This document shows, in pieces, positions 1-8,354 of a DNA stretch of 64,000 nt. A program made the translations under genes and the position numbers. The DNA comes from Methanosarcina sp. UBA289. GTDB taxonomy: Archaea > Halobacteriota > Methanosarcinia > Methanosarcinales > Methanosarcinaceae. Position 1 is the first letter of the stretch. Each line of letters opens with the position of its first letter. Where the stretch lies: positions 1 to 64,000 of the forward strand of contig DAKJ01000027.1 in the NCBI GenBank assembly GCA_002496565.1, read 5' to 3'. The notes under the pieces are model-generated. The model ran no database searches, was not told the origin of the DNA, and saw only the letters and a program-made list of their open reading frames with translations.

Positions 1-384
1 TTCAAAGTTGAAAAGTCCTGGATCCAGGACAAGAAAATAGACCAAAATTCAGTTACGCTCAACAGATATGAAGACAAGAAATGGTCACAACTACCAGTGA
101 AATGCATAAAAGAAGATAATAAATATCTGTACTTCACGGCAGAAACACCAGGTTTCTCGTTCTTTGCAATAACAGGAAAAGCCACAGAGAAAGAAAAGGT
201 GTCTGAAACAAAGCCTTCAACCGACACTTCGAAACCTCAGAAGAATAGCACTGTATTAGAAAATGGGTCTGAACAGAAAACCAAGCAGGAGACAGGAAAG
301 AATAAAATCACAAGTATACCAGGATTTGAAACATTTTATGCAATAGTTTGTCTTATTACGGTATTCCTCCATAAAAGAAGATAA
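1..384 (+). CDS. Surface protein with PGF-CTERM anchor, 3' end only
   Basis: The reading frame is open from the first base of the window to the TAA at 382-384, so only the last 127 residues are present. The segment around residues 1-60 resembles the PGF-pre-PGF domain found near the C-terminus of many Methanosarcina secreted proteins, with the phrase TPGFSFFAITGK at its end. A Lys/Thr/Ser/Glu-rich linker follows. The end is a typical archaeal PGF-CTERM sorting signal: SIPGF, a hydrophobic stretch and a terminal KRR. Known members are exported, cut by an archaeosortase and lipid-anchored. The binding or enzymatic domain lies outside the window, so the specific role is unknown. Family call is firm; function is not. 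Confidence 0.85.
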   Translation, partial: FKVEKSWIQDKKIDQNSVTLNRYEDKKWSQLPVKCIKEDNKYLYFTAETPGFSFFAITGKATEKEKVSETKPSTDTSKPQKNSTVLENGSEQKTKQETGKNKITSIPGFETFYAIVCLITVFLHKRR

Positions 385-429
385 ACACATAATTGAAAAA
401 TAAAAAAACTCAATAAATTATTTCAAGAA

Positions 430-461
430 AGGATGGGGATTTAGTACCTTCATCCCATCCT
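430..461 (+). terminator. Hairpin after the PGF-CTERM gene
   Basis: AGGATGGG at 430-437 pairs exactly with CCCATCCT at 454-461, followed by a short ATTTTC tract. It lies 46 bases past the stop of the upstream gene. The U-run is weak, so a role in termination or 3'-end stability is an inference. Confidence 0.35.
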
Positions 462-495
462 ATTTTCAGCAGGCTAATTTGATACAACAAGTATA

Positions 496-522
496 ATTAG
501 ATTCATTAGATTCATTAGATTC
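496..522. repeat. Three tandem copies of a 9-bp unit
   Basis: ATTAGATTC occurs three times back to back with no mismatch in the intergenic region. Function unknown; probably replication slippage. Confidence 0.8.
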
Positions 523-941
523 AACAAGCTTATTTTCCCCAAATTTATAAAATTTCGCATGTGTATATAAATTTGACCATTTTTCTCCAAATTATCTTAG
601 TCACGATATAATATCATCGGATTTAGGCATTTGCCAACATCGTATTTTTATTTTAATTTGTCGACTAAAACCAGCATATTTATATTGTTCTATACATTAT
701 TCCCGCTACTCTGGCAATTAGGATAAGTATTCCATAGAGATAAAGCGAACTTTATGCATAAATGAATGTGGATTCCTGCATGTTTTTTATACAAGGATCG
801 AGTAAGGCATCTTTTTACGATATAGTAGAAGGATCTACTTTAGATTAAAAAGAATTTACATGGCAACTTATCCTTAATTTATATAATCATATAAAGCAAT
901 TAAATAATAATTTAATAATTATATTTCATTGCTTTCCTTGA

Positions 942-2342
942 GTGGACGGAGGAATTGAAATAACCAGATTAATCACTTTATTGTTAGTTTTTCTTATCCT
1001 GGTATTAAGCTCTGGTATCGGAACGGCGGATGAGATTTTCGTCCAGTCAGGTGAGTCCATACAGGCTGCTGTGAACAACGCAGTTTCAGGTGATGTAATA
1101 ATCGTAAAGCCAGGTACCTATACCGAAAACATCAACGTAACAATACATAATCTGATAATAAAATCAGAGTCTGGAAATCCTGCAAATACAATAATAATGG
1201 CTAAAGACCCAGCTTTAGATGTATTCAATATAGAGTCTAATAAAGTCACGATTAGCGGATTTAAAATAATGGAGGCAAATAAAGACCATGCGGGGGTCTA
1301 TATGTATAAGTGTAAGAACTGCACTGTTGAGAATAATCGATTGATAAATAATACTATCGGAGTATATCTGAATACCTCGGATTACAACACAATTCTTGGA
1401 AACCTCATTGGAAAAGGCGATAAAGGAATCGACATTCAGCAATCCAACTATAACACAATCTCCGAGAATAGGGCTTCAAAAAACAGGTATGGGATCTTTG
1501 CTCCGAATTCTGAGGGAAACGTTTTCTCAAATAATACGCTTTCGGAAAACAAGGATTATGGAATACTGCTTTCAACTGGAGTAGGCAATACCCTGTCAGA
1601 AAATAAAGCTTTCAATAATGGCAGAGGCATACACCTAGGTAATTCAGATAACAATAAGATCTCAGACAATAATATTACTTCAAATGAGGTTTATGGGCTT
1701 TTTGTCTGTCCTAAAAGTGACGAAAACAGTGTTCTTAATAATTACTTCAATAATACTGTCAACGCTATACCTAATAACGGAACCGGCAATATATATAATA
1801 TCGAAAAAACCCCGGGTACGAACATTGTAGGTGGACCCTACCTTGCAGGAAACTACTGGGCAAAGCCTGATGGACTGGGACACTCGGAGATTACGCCTGA
1901 TGCAGATGGAGACGGCATTGCTGACAAAGTTTACAAACTTGAAAACAGTGACTACGTTGATCGTGGGCCTCTGGTAGCTGCCAATATTCAGGAACCGGTT
2001 CTTCCGGTTGCAAATTTTAGTGCTAATGTTAGCAGCGGTCGTCCTCCACTTTCGGTCCAGTTTACTGACCTTTCGGAAAATGAAAGCGAGGAAAACTGGG
2101 ATTTTGAAAGCGACGGAAATCCCGATTCGGCGGATGAAAACCCTGTCCATACCTTTACAGCGCCTGGAACCTATACCGTGAATCTCACTGTAGGTAATGA
2201 AAACGGGACTGCTTCAAAATCGTTCATAGTAAATGTTATGGAAGAAAATGAAAAGCAAAGTGTAGTCACGAGCTTACCTGGATTTAAATTGATTTATGGA
2301 ATTTTCGGTTTGCTTGCTGTTTACAGGTATAGAAAAAGATGA
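942..2342 (+). CDS. Secreted NosD-type parallel beta-helix protein with PKD domain and PGF-CTERM
   Basis: A 466-residue exported protein. Residues about 8-30 form a signal peptide ending near GTADE. Residues about 40-300 are right-handed beta-helix (PbH1/NosD) repeats rich in Asn-Asn turns such as NNTIGVYLN and NKDYGILLS. Residues about 350-432 form a PKD domain (PPLSVQFTDLS, YTVNLTVGNENG). The tail SLPGFKLIYGIFGL plus RYRKR is a PGF-CTERM signal, so the protein should end up on the cell surface. Such proteins are thought to bind polysaccharide or take part in the S-layer; no catalytic residues are visible. The start is uncertain: GTG at 942 has no ribosome site in front of it, while a strong GGAGGA at 948-953 lies inside the proposed coding region. 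Confidence 0.85.
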   Translation: MDGGIEITRLITLLLVFLILVLSSGIGTADEIFVQSGESIQAAVNNAVSGDVIIVKPGTYTENINVTIHNLIIKSESGNPANTIIMAKDPALDVFNIESNKVTISGFKIMEANKDHAGVYMYKCKNCTVENNRLINNTIGVYLNTSDYNTILGNLIGKGDKGIDIQQSNYNTISENRASKNRYGIFAPNSEGNVFSNNTLSENKDYGILLSTGVGNTLSENKAFNNGRGIHLGNSDNNKISDNNITSNEVYGLFVCPKSDENSVLNNYFNNTVNAIPNNGTGNIYNIEKTPGTNIVGGPYLAGNYWAKPDGLGHSEITPDADGDGIADKVYKLENSDYVDRGPLVAANIQEPVLPVANFSANVSSGRPPLSVQFTDLSENESEENWDFESDGNPDSADENPVHTFTAPGTYTVNLTVGNENGTASKSFIVNVMEENEKQSVVTSLPGFKLIYGIFGLLAVYRYRKR

Positions 2343-2416
2343 AAATCTCTGAAAAGAAAAAGGATAAAAAATTAAAGATTAAGGAAGAATACGAATAAAA
2401 ACGAGAGTGGGGTATA

Positions 2417-3076
2417 ATGGGCTCATGGAAGAGCTTTGACAGGCTTGTAAAGGAATATGATGCCTGGTATGAGAGATATAAACTTGCATATGAGTCCGAA
2501 CTCCTTTCCCTGAGAGCTTTTCTGCCCGAAAATCTAGAGAAACTGAAAGCCCTTGAAATCGGAGCTGGTACAGGCAGGTTCGCCTCGGTTCTCGGAGTCG
2601 GGCTAGGGCTTGAACCGGCACGGGCTATGGCAATGCTCGCAAAGCAACGCAGACTGGAAGTCGTGCTTGGAGTTGCAGAGTTGCTCCCTTTTAAAAAAGA
2701 GAAATTTGATCTTGTTTTGATCGTTACTGCACTTGCTTTTTTTGAAAATCCGAACCAGGCACTCAGGGAGACCCTGAGAATCTTAAAGCCAGGCGGACAA
2801 ATACTAGCCGGAATCCTTGATAGGGATAGACTTCAGGGCCGCTATCTCGAATCAGGGAATAAAAAAGGCGGGTTTTTTTCGAAAGCGCATTTTCTTTCGA
2901 CAGCCGAGGTATCTTCAGATCTGGAAAAACTTGGGTTCGAAAGGCTTGAGATCTATCAGACTCTCTTTAAACCGCCTGGGGAAATAAAGGAAATCGAGAT
3001 TCCGGAAAAAGGGCATGGAAAAGGAAGTTTTGTAGTGCTTTCTGCCAGAAAACCTGTTCAAGAACATGGAGATTGA
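2417..3076 (+). CDS. Class I SAM-dependent methyltransferase
   Basis: A 219-residue soluble protein with the Rossmann-type SAM fold of the Methyltransf_11 group. Motif I is LEIGAGTGRFA (about 46-56). An acidic residue that could hold the ribose is near GLGLEP (62-67). FDLVLIVTALAFFENP (about 97-112) matches motif II, and ALRETLRILKPGG (about 118-130) is the usual motif III. The substrate cannot be read from the sequence; members act on small molecules, quinone or lipid heads, or proteins. ATG at 2417 follows a GGGG ribosome site in GTGGGGTATA. It stands alone after the surface protein gene, 74 bases past its stop. Confidence 0.85.
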   Translation: MGSWKSFDRLVKEYDAWYERYKLAYESELLSLRAFLPENLEKLKALEIGAGTGRFASVLGVGLGLEPARAMAMLAKQRRLEVVLGVAELLPFKKEKFDLVLIVTALAFFENPNQALRETLRILKPGGQILAGILDRDRLQGRYLESGNKKGGFFSKAHFLSTAEVSSDLEKLGFERLEIYQTLFKPPGEIKEIEIPEKGHGKGSFVVLSARKPVQEHGD

Positions 3077-3176
3077 GAATCAATTTCTTGTACTATATTT
3101 CTGTTAAATATTGCCTAGATTAAACTCAAATGAATTTTTTACATTCAAGAGAATACTTTTCGACAGCTAATGATGC

Positions 3177-3659
3177 TTATATATGCTTATAAAGCTTAAA
3201 TATTTCAGGCATAAATCTTCCGGTTCTTTCTTTATATGGATTATAATCTGGATACTTTAGAATAAGCAGTTTTTCTTCGTATCTGGACTTGAAATAGTAA
3301 AAAACTAAGGATATAACTGCTACTCCTATGCTTCCTGAAGTTCCTATCAGGAATGCAATTCCAAAGGACATCTGAATAAAACTGCTGTATATAGGATGGC
3401 GAATATATGCATAAACTCCACTTGTTACCAGTTTGGCAGAGCTATTAGGCATGGGGTAAGCACTCAATTTTAATTTATTGACAGAACCATGCACTTTATT
3501 AGCCATAATGAATAAAGTAAAGGCAAATGTTAATAATAAATACCCGATTGGTCTTAAAAAAGTATATCTGGTCTGTTCTACAAAAGCACTGAGGGGAAAC
3601 AAATACCATAATCCCCATTGAATAGCCATAATTATTCTTTCCTCTTTTGTATCTTTCAT
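3177..3659 (-). CDS. Membrane methyltransferase, isoprenylcysteine/phospholipid methyltransferase family
   Basis: A 160-residue polytopic membrane protein. The C-terminal half has the SAM-binding signature of the ICMT/PEMT group: AYIRHPIYSSF, then later SRYEEKLLILKYPDY, in which Glu-Glu and Tyr are the usual conserved residues. Three or four hydrophobic spans are visible. The target is probably a membrane lipid or a small hydrophobic compound; archaeal members are not assigned. The first ATG has a weak ribosome site. ATG at 3629 (residue 11) lies about 9 bases after GAGGAAAG and may be the true start. A second, longer member of the same family lies at 57988-58686. Confidence 0.8.
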   Translation of the reverse strand: MKDTKEERIIMAIQWGLWYLFPLSAFVEQTRYTFLRPIGYLLLTFAFTLFIMANKVHGSVNKLKLSAYPMPNSSAKLVTSGVYAYIRHPIYSSFIQMSFGIAFLIGTSGSIGVAVISLVFYYFKSRYEEKLLILKYPDYNPYKERTGRFMPEIFKLYKHI

Positions 3660-3742
3660 TCCAGATCAATTCCAGTTAGACAGTAGAGTTTACAATGTCT
3701 TACTTTAATTGAGACCTTAATCATGTTTTAATTTTTAAATCT

Positions 3743-4030
3743 TTAAGTATCCATTTTATGTTTTATTTCTCTTAGCCTTTGTTTTCCTACTTGAACAATT
3801 TTCGTCAGTTCCTGATACTCACTCAAGGAAATCAAGTTTCCTGGACAGAGAGTTTTTATGCTATTTCCATTAGAATACAGAAGAACGCCATTCCAGGCTG
3901 CAAAGTGAGAACCTGAAAGGTACTCACAGGGCAGTTCCCATCTTGAGTCCACGTTTTCAAAGCCTTCAAAGCGATAAAAAGTAATCCCATTTTTGAAGAC
4001 TTTTGTAAATTTAAGGAGTTTACTATCCAT
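3743..4030 (-). CDS. Small protein of unknown function
   Basis: A 95-residue protein with no family I recognise. It starts MDSKLLKFTKVF, has an aromatic and Cys-containing middle (ELPCEYLSGSHFAAWNGV, then IKTLCPGNLISLSE) and a basic tail. No signal peptide or membrane span. The composition looks like a genuine soluble protein, and no overlapping frame is better. The ribosome site is weak. It points the same way as the fwd genes upstream but is separated from them by a repeat-rich 200-base gap, so it is probably a separate unit. Confidence 0.55.
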   Translation of the reverse strand: MDSKLLKFTKVFKNGITFYRFEGFENVDSRWELPCEYLSGSHFAAWNGVLLYSNGNSIKTLCPGNLISLSEYQELTKIVQVGKQRLREIKHKMDT

Positions 4031-4084
4031 GTTCTCATCCAGTTTGCAATTAAACTAGCCACAAAAAAGGAAAATAAAACAACT

Positions 4085-4207
4085 TTGCCATTTTTAAGGA
4101 AAATTTTTAAGGAAATTTTTTAGGAAAATTTTTGAGGTAATATTTTAAGGTAATTTTTATGGGTTTTGAGGTAATTTTAAAGGAATTATAAGGGGTTTTT
4201 AAGGAAA
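4085..4207. repeat. Degenerate AAGGAAA/TTTTT repeat tract
   Basis: About eight imperfect copies of an AAGGAAATTTTT-like unit (variants GAGGTAATTTT and AAGGGGTTTTT) at irregular 13-17 base spacing fill the gap downstream of fwdD. On the minus strand they read as repeated TTTCCTTAAAAA. The tract could serve as a run of T-rich stops for the fwd operon or simply be slippage-prone sequence. Confidence 0.6.
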
Positions 4208-4237
4208 TTAGTTATCCCCTTATCGCGAAAAAAGAAA

Positions 4238-4636
4238 TTAAAAATTGAGTTCAGTCACATTTTCTCCTTTTGCACTGGTAACGGTTACGGATATATCTTT
4301 GAATTTAGGCACTCCTGTACCTCCAGTTTCATCCGAAACCAGCATATTGGACCAGGGGCTTTTGGGCATATATGCGATACCTTTGTGAGGAGTTTCGTAT
4401 CCGGATTCCTCAGCTTTTACCACAACTCTTCCAAAGGAATTTTTTAAAATGACTGTCTCGCCTTTTTTCACGCTCAACTGTTTGAGATCTGCGGGGTCAA
4501 GTTTTATGACAGCAGATAGGTTCCTGTATTCTTCCCCAAAACGGTTTTCGAGCATAGCCTTATCCTGAAAGATATCCCTGTAAGTTATGACTTTGACTTT
4601 TATTTCGGGAGCTGCAAGAAAAGATCCGAAATCCAT
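4238..4636 (-). CDS. fwdD: Formylmethanofuran dehydrogenase subunit D
   Basis: A 132-residue molybdopterin dinucleotide-binding domain protein. It supplies the part of the Mo/W-pterin pocket that FwdB lacks; together they carry the formate/CO2 active site of formylmethanofuran dehydrogenase, which opens methanogenesis from CO2 or closes methyl oxidation. Visible family features are NRFGEEYRNLSAVIKLDPADL (20 residues shown from the motif region), the beta-barrel phrase VKKGETVILKNSFGRVVV and AYMPKSPWSNML. The ATG overlaps the fwdB stop as ATGA, indicating translational coupling. Whether the metal is Mo (Fmd) or W (Fwd) cannot be told from sequence. Confidence 0.9.
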   Translation of the reverse strand: MDFGSFLAAPEIKVKVITYRDIFQDKAMLENRFGEEYRNLSAVIKLDPADLKQLSVKKGETVILKNSFGRVVVKAEESGYETPHKGIAYMPKSPWSNMLVSDETGGTGVPKFKDISVTVTSAKGENVTELNF

Positions 4637-5880
4637 CAGAGGGCCTCCATGATTTTTTTGAGAATTACTTCATCAGACGGGTTATTTGTCTCAATAACAG
4701 GCTCAAAATTTACTTTTACCCCGTCCATGCGTATGGCAGTTCCCCCTGACTCTACTCCGCTTATTGCGGTATTGACGTAGACCTTTGCATGCTTTGAAGT
4801 CAGGGTTTCACAATGGTCCAGAGAGATAACAGGAATCTCCAGCATGTTCTTTGCAATAGATCTGGGAAGGATTGAAAGCGGATCAGAACCTATTATAATG
4901 GCTGCATCTACAGTTTTTGCTTTAAGAGATTCAACGATTGAGTATTCGGGCCCATGCTTTACAGTCCCGTTTTCGAACTTTACGCTGTTTACATATCCTG
5001 TTTCTGCAAAGAGGTTCTCGTTAAAGCCCATTGTGTTATAATTTCCTATCATGGGTATGAGGTGGAAATTTGCTTTCTCATTCAGGATTTTCATTAGCTT
5101 GAAAAGAGGTTCAAGGTTTTCAAGCGAGTAAATGAGCCCGCGCCCTACAAAAATCACTCCGAACTTTGCCCCTTTAAGGATATTTGCCAGTTCAAGGATT
5201 TTCTTAGGGGGGTAATTATAGGAAGTTTTGGGAAGCTTTCCCGAAAGCCCTGCAATTAGGGCATCGATAAATTCCGTATCTCCTTTTGGAGGAATCTGGA
5301 AGAAATAGTTCCCGCAGATCTTTGCAGTATGAGACTTCCGGACATCGATTGCAATAGCTGTCCTTTCTTCTTCCCAGCCCCTCTGCTTTTCGCTTCCTCT
5401 GGGGAAGTAGGAATGCTTCGAAAGCTGGCGAGGATGGGAGTCCGATGGGTCTGTTCCCCAATATATAATAACATCAGCTTTATTCCTTACATCGTCAAGA
5501 GTGCAGGTCTTAAGCTTATCCTGAATTAGAGCCTCAGCTAGAGGGCCCAGGCAGAATGAGGAAGGATCATCAAGAGTAGCATTGATTTTTTTTGCAAGCT
5601 CAATTGCTATTTTTTGAGTTTCATTCGTGGAAGTCCCAAGTCCGAAGATCAAAGGATTTCTGGCGTTTTTAAGGATCGATGCAGCCTCATTGATTGCAGT
5701 TGCCTCATCTACAGGCTTATTATCAACCAGGAATTTTGCTTCACCCCTGGTTTCCTTCATGTGGGCTACCCCTATCCTGCAGGCTGTATAAACTTTATTT
5801 ACTTTGTCCTTTTCGGATTCAACCTCAATATCGTCACAAAGGAGTCCACAGCCTGTGCATACATAATAGTTTTTCTCCAT
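4636..5880 (-). CDS. fwdB: Formylmethanofuran dehydrogenase subunit B, catalytic
   Basis: The catalytic Mo/W-bis-pterin subunit, 414 residues from ATG at 5880. An N-terminal 4Fe-4S site is formed by C8, C11, C15 (CTGCGLLC) and C34. C110 in SSFCLGPLAEAL sits where family members carry the Cys or Sec that ligates the metal. It is Cys here. The rest is the molybdopterin oxidoreductase fold (VIIYWGTDPSDSHPR, then VDAAIIIGSDPL). An upstream in-frame TTG at 5898 exists, but ATG 5880 follows a GAGGAAGCGG ribosome site and removes an overlap with the upstream gene. Subunits A and C are absent here, so this is a partial set that must pair with subunits encoded elsewhere or act as an alternative isoform. 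Confidence 0.92.
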   Translation of the reverse strand: MEKNYYVCTGCGLLCDDIEVESEKDKVNKVYTACRIGVAHMKETRGEAKFLVDNKPVDEATAINEAASILKNARNPLIFGLGTSTNETQKIAIELAKKINATLDDPSSFCLGPLAEALIQDKLKTCTLDDVRNKADVIIYWGTDPSDSHPRQLSKHSYFPRGSEKQRGWEEERTAIAIDVRKSHTAKICGNYFFQIPPKGDTEFIDALIAGLSGKLPKTSYNYPPKKILELANILKGAKFGVIFVGRGLIYSLENLEPLFKLMKILNEKANFHLIPMIGNYNTMGFNENLFAETGYVNSVKFENGTVKHGPEYSIVESLKAKTVDAAIIIGSDPLSILPRSIAKNMLEIPVISLDHCETLTSKHAKVYVNTAISGVESGGTAIRMDGVKVNFEPVIETNNPSDEVILKKIMEAL

Positions 5881-5890
5881 ATCCGCTTCC

Positions 5891-6355
5891 TCACACAAAC
5901 TCTATTGCCTCTACAGGGCAAGTCACTATACAGCCATTACAGAGAATTTTGTTTTTTCCAAAGCGTCGGCATTCCTCTAAGTTTTGGGCCTTTACAACGC
6001 CGTCTTCTATGGTAAGGACCAGCTTATTAACATTCTTTGGGGCATTTCCCGAGCCTACTCCATAGGGATCATTTGCTACATTAGGAGGACAGGCAACCAC
6101 ACAGTTTCCACAGCCAAAACATAGTTCTTCATGTACTATAAGCCCTGTTTCGGTTGCGCCTTCGGAAGGTTTGAAGATTTCACTTATCTTTTCATAGTTT
6201 TCTTTATACTTTGATTCTTCCTTAAGGGGTGGGCAGTCCTCAGGTGTGAGCTCGCGGGCCATGAGAGCTACTGCAAACGCCATACAGGAAGTTTTTCCAC
6301 ATTTTTTGCAGTTAGTCTTTGGAAGCATCTGATAGAGTTCCATTGCATTTGTCAT
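5891..6355 (-). CDS. Iron-sulfur protein linked to formylmethanofuran dehydrogenase
   Basis: A 154-residue electron carrier with two parts. The N-terminus (C16, C19, C24, C41) is the 4Fe-4S domain shared with RnfB and the gamma subunit of acetyl-CoA decarbonylase/synthase. The C-terminal ferredoxin part has CFGCGNCVVACP (C79-C89) and CNGCIVTCPVEA (C139-C146, with C129 as likely fourth ligand). It is the first gene of the fwd set and reads straight into fwdB with a 10-base gap, so it probably feeds or drains electrons from the FwdB site, in the place of FwdG or FwdF. The start follows AGGGTGA, a strong ribosome site. Confidence 0.88.
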   Translation of the reverse strand: MTNAMELYQMLPKTNCKKCGKTSCMAFAVALMARELTPEDCPPLKEESKYKENYEKISEIFKPSEGATETGLIVHEELCFGCGNCVVACPPNVANDPYGVGSGNAPKNVNKLVLTIEDGVVKAQNLEECRRFGKNKILCNGCIVTCPVEAIEFV

Positions 6356-6474
6356 TACAGGTCACCCTTGAGTCATATTTATTATATCAGTTTTCATCAA
6401 AGAGTATACAGGCCAAAAATGATTAAAAAGTAAAATTAAGAGTATCAATGAAAACTTATGTCAAATAACCTTTA

Positions 6475-6491
6475 ATTAAATATATATAAGT
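6475..6491 (-). promoter_or_regulatory. Candidate TATA box for the fwd genes
   Basis: On the minus strand the sequence reads CTTATATATATTTAAT, a good archaeal TATA element. It lies about 120 bases before the ATG at 6355, which implies a leader of roughly 95 bases. Position-based inference only. Confidence 0.4.
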
Positions 6492-6737
6492 AATCTTCCT
6501 TAAACTCTCGCTTTTTTGTTTTCGGTGTTACTTTTAAGTTGCATCAGAGAATGCCTGGCAAACCCTATGGATTAAGTCAGGTCTTAAGATTTAGATTCCC
6601 TTAGGTATGCAGGTTTTTGTTTCCGGGTCTTTTAAATCAGAAGATCTCACAAATGGATATCCTTGATCTCAGGAAAATCTCCGGAAACAAATCTGTAAAA
6701 AGCCTCTTTGAAGGCAAATAGAATGAATGAACTCAAT

Positions 6738-7019
6738 TTAATTCGCTTTGAAGAAAAGTTCGCAGTGACAGTTTCCGTCCCTTTCAACTTCTTCTTTATG
6801 GTAGATGCAGGGACATACGATCTTTCTATCTTCCTTTTCATCTCCTGTAACTATTCTGCAGGGGCAGTAACGCCTTCCGAATTTCTCAAGCTTAACTGTA
6901 AGTCCATCAAGTACATAGTCAAGAGCTTCCTTATCCGGATTAAGCCTATAACCTGCTTTGTCTGCATATTTCTGAGTCCATTCATACATTTTTTCCTTTA
7001 ATTCATTATGATCTGCCAT
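6738..7019 (-). CDS. Ferredoxin:thioredoxin reductase catalytic subunit-like protein
   Basis: A 93-residue protein with the full cysteine pattern of the ferredoxin:thioredoxin reductase catalytic chain: CPC at 52-54, CPC at 69-71 and CHC at 84-86. In the family four of these bind a 4Fe-4S cluster and two form the redox disulfide, passing electrons from ferredoxin to thioredoxins or glutaredoxin-like proteins. Methanosarcina are known to have such reductases, which usually lack the plant variable subunit; none is seen here. The ATG has GGAG about 8 bases upstream. It sits between the fwd set and hdrA, all ferredoxin-linked. Confidence 0.92.
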   Translation of the reverse strand: MADHNELKEKMYEWTQKYADKAGYRLNPDKEALDYVLDGLTVKLEKFGRRYCPCRIVTGDEKEDRKIVCPCIYHKEEVERDGNCHCELFFKAN

Positions 7020-8280
7020 ACAAATAACTCCTTAAACTTTAAATTGAAACAATCCTGAATAATGATGAGAAGAACGTGTGAATCATATGTGAATCTACAT
7101 GAACCCTTTGTAAAATGGGAGTATTAGTAAAATATACTAATAAGTACACCAGGTACTTTTTAGTTGTATGAAATACTTAAGGGAACTGAGTATTTAGCAT
7201 CAGCTTAGCATCAACTCATTATACGTTATATAACCTCTAATTTTGTTCAAGTTATTTATAGAAATACCTTGTCCTGCAGGAATTAACGAGTTTACGCAGT
7301 ATAACCACTTTATCTTACTCACGCTGATGTAATCAATTTCATTTCACTAGTGCCCATATAACTAATTTTCTGTTATTATTTGTTATTATTTTCTTGAATT
7401 TTCCGTTTGAAACTAGGTTCTCGATTACGAATTAAGTTCTCAAACTATAAATTAATTGGTAATACTCCGGTAATAAGGTAGAACTAATAATGTTAAGGTT
7501 TTGTGCATAATCTCCCAGCTATCAGTTAAAGTGCGCATTGAGCATAAGTCAAACTGAGTTAACAGTTTAAATTTAACTTATAAGGTTAAATCCTGGTTAG
7601 TTAGTTAACGAATAAGAAAGTTAATATATCAATAAATATAAGGTTTGTTATATAAATAAACTGTTGAATTCTGTCGCAAACAAACTGTTAAACTCTGTTA
7701 TATAAATAGACTGTCATAAATTACCTAATTAGAAACAACTAATAAAAATAAATGAAAACGGATATTCGGAGAATAATAAAAATGTCTGATTTCTAAAAAA
7801 TTTAATAAATTATAATAAATTTAGAGAAGCCTTATGAAATAAAGGTTTTGGTTTTGTACAAAACACATATACTTTTATTCAGTTCACAAGAAAAAGTATA
7901 GGGATATGCAAAAATAACTGATTTGAAGCTAAGGATATAATTCCGATTAAGTGACAAATTAATTGAGAAGTAATTACTTGACCGGTAGTAACAAATTCAT
8001 TAGTGAGCGATGAATCATCAGTTAGTAATGAACTTATTAGCGATTGATAAACCCATTAGTACTTAATAAACTTATTAGTACTTAATAAACTGGTTAGTAC
8101 TTAATAAAGATAAAAAGGAACAGGGCCATGTGAAAGTAAAAGGTTCATGAACTTGAAAATCATAAAGTCACTCTCAGTTTAAAAAGTCTTTATTGATTAG
8201 CTGTACCGAAACTGACTTTTCTGTATGGCAAAATTCTGGATATATCTTTCATATATAGTCCAGAAATTACAACTTTCAAC
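7020..8280. other. Long AT-rich intergenic region before hdrA
   Basis: 1.26 kb with no plausible gene on either strand. It is rich in short repeated phrases: AACTGTT and ATAAATAGACTGT variants around 7660-7720, and a run of TTAGT/TTAAT motifs at 7980-8110 ending in a 19-bp tandem repeat. Such a long leader before a core methanogenesis operon suggests either a decayed gene or a long regulated 5' untranslated region. I could not identify a known riboswitch. Confidence 0.5.
8055..8111. repeat. Three tandem copies of a 19-bp unit
   Basis: Units at 8055, 8074 and 8093 share the core TTAGTACTTAATAAA with only end differences. TTAGTACTTAA is partly palindromic, so each copy could hold a protein dimer. 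It lies about 200 bases before the hdrA TATA box; an operator role is an inference. Confidence 0.75.
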
Positions 8281-8291
8281 TTATATAATTA
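8279..8291 (+). promoter_or_regulatory. TATA box of hdrA
   Basis: ACTTATATAATTAA at about 8279-8291 matches the archaeal TATA consensus. Transcription would begin near 8310, leaving a leader of about 45 bases before the ATG at 8355. Confidence 0.5.
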
Positions 8292-8354
8292 AACTACGTC
8301 GTGACATAATCGTTAACATTCAACATTAAACACATGTATACGGAGTCACCAATC

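Larger units (their letters stand above)
385..941. other. AT-rich intergenic region
   Basis: No convincing gene. It holds a terminator-like hairpin just after the upstream stop and a short 9-bp tandem repeat, both listed separately. AT-rich sequence around 880-925 could carry the promoter for the next gene, but I cannot pick one TATA box with confidence. Confidence 0.5.
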
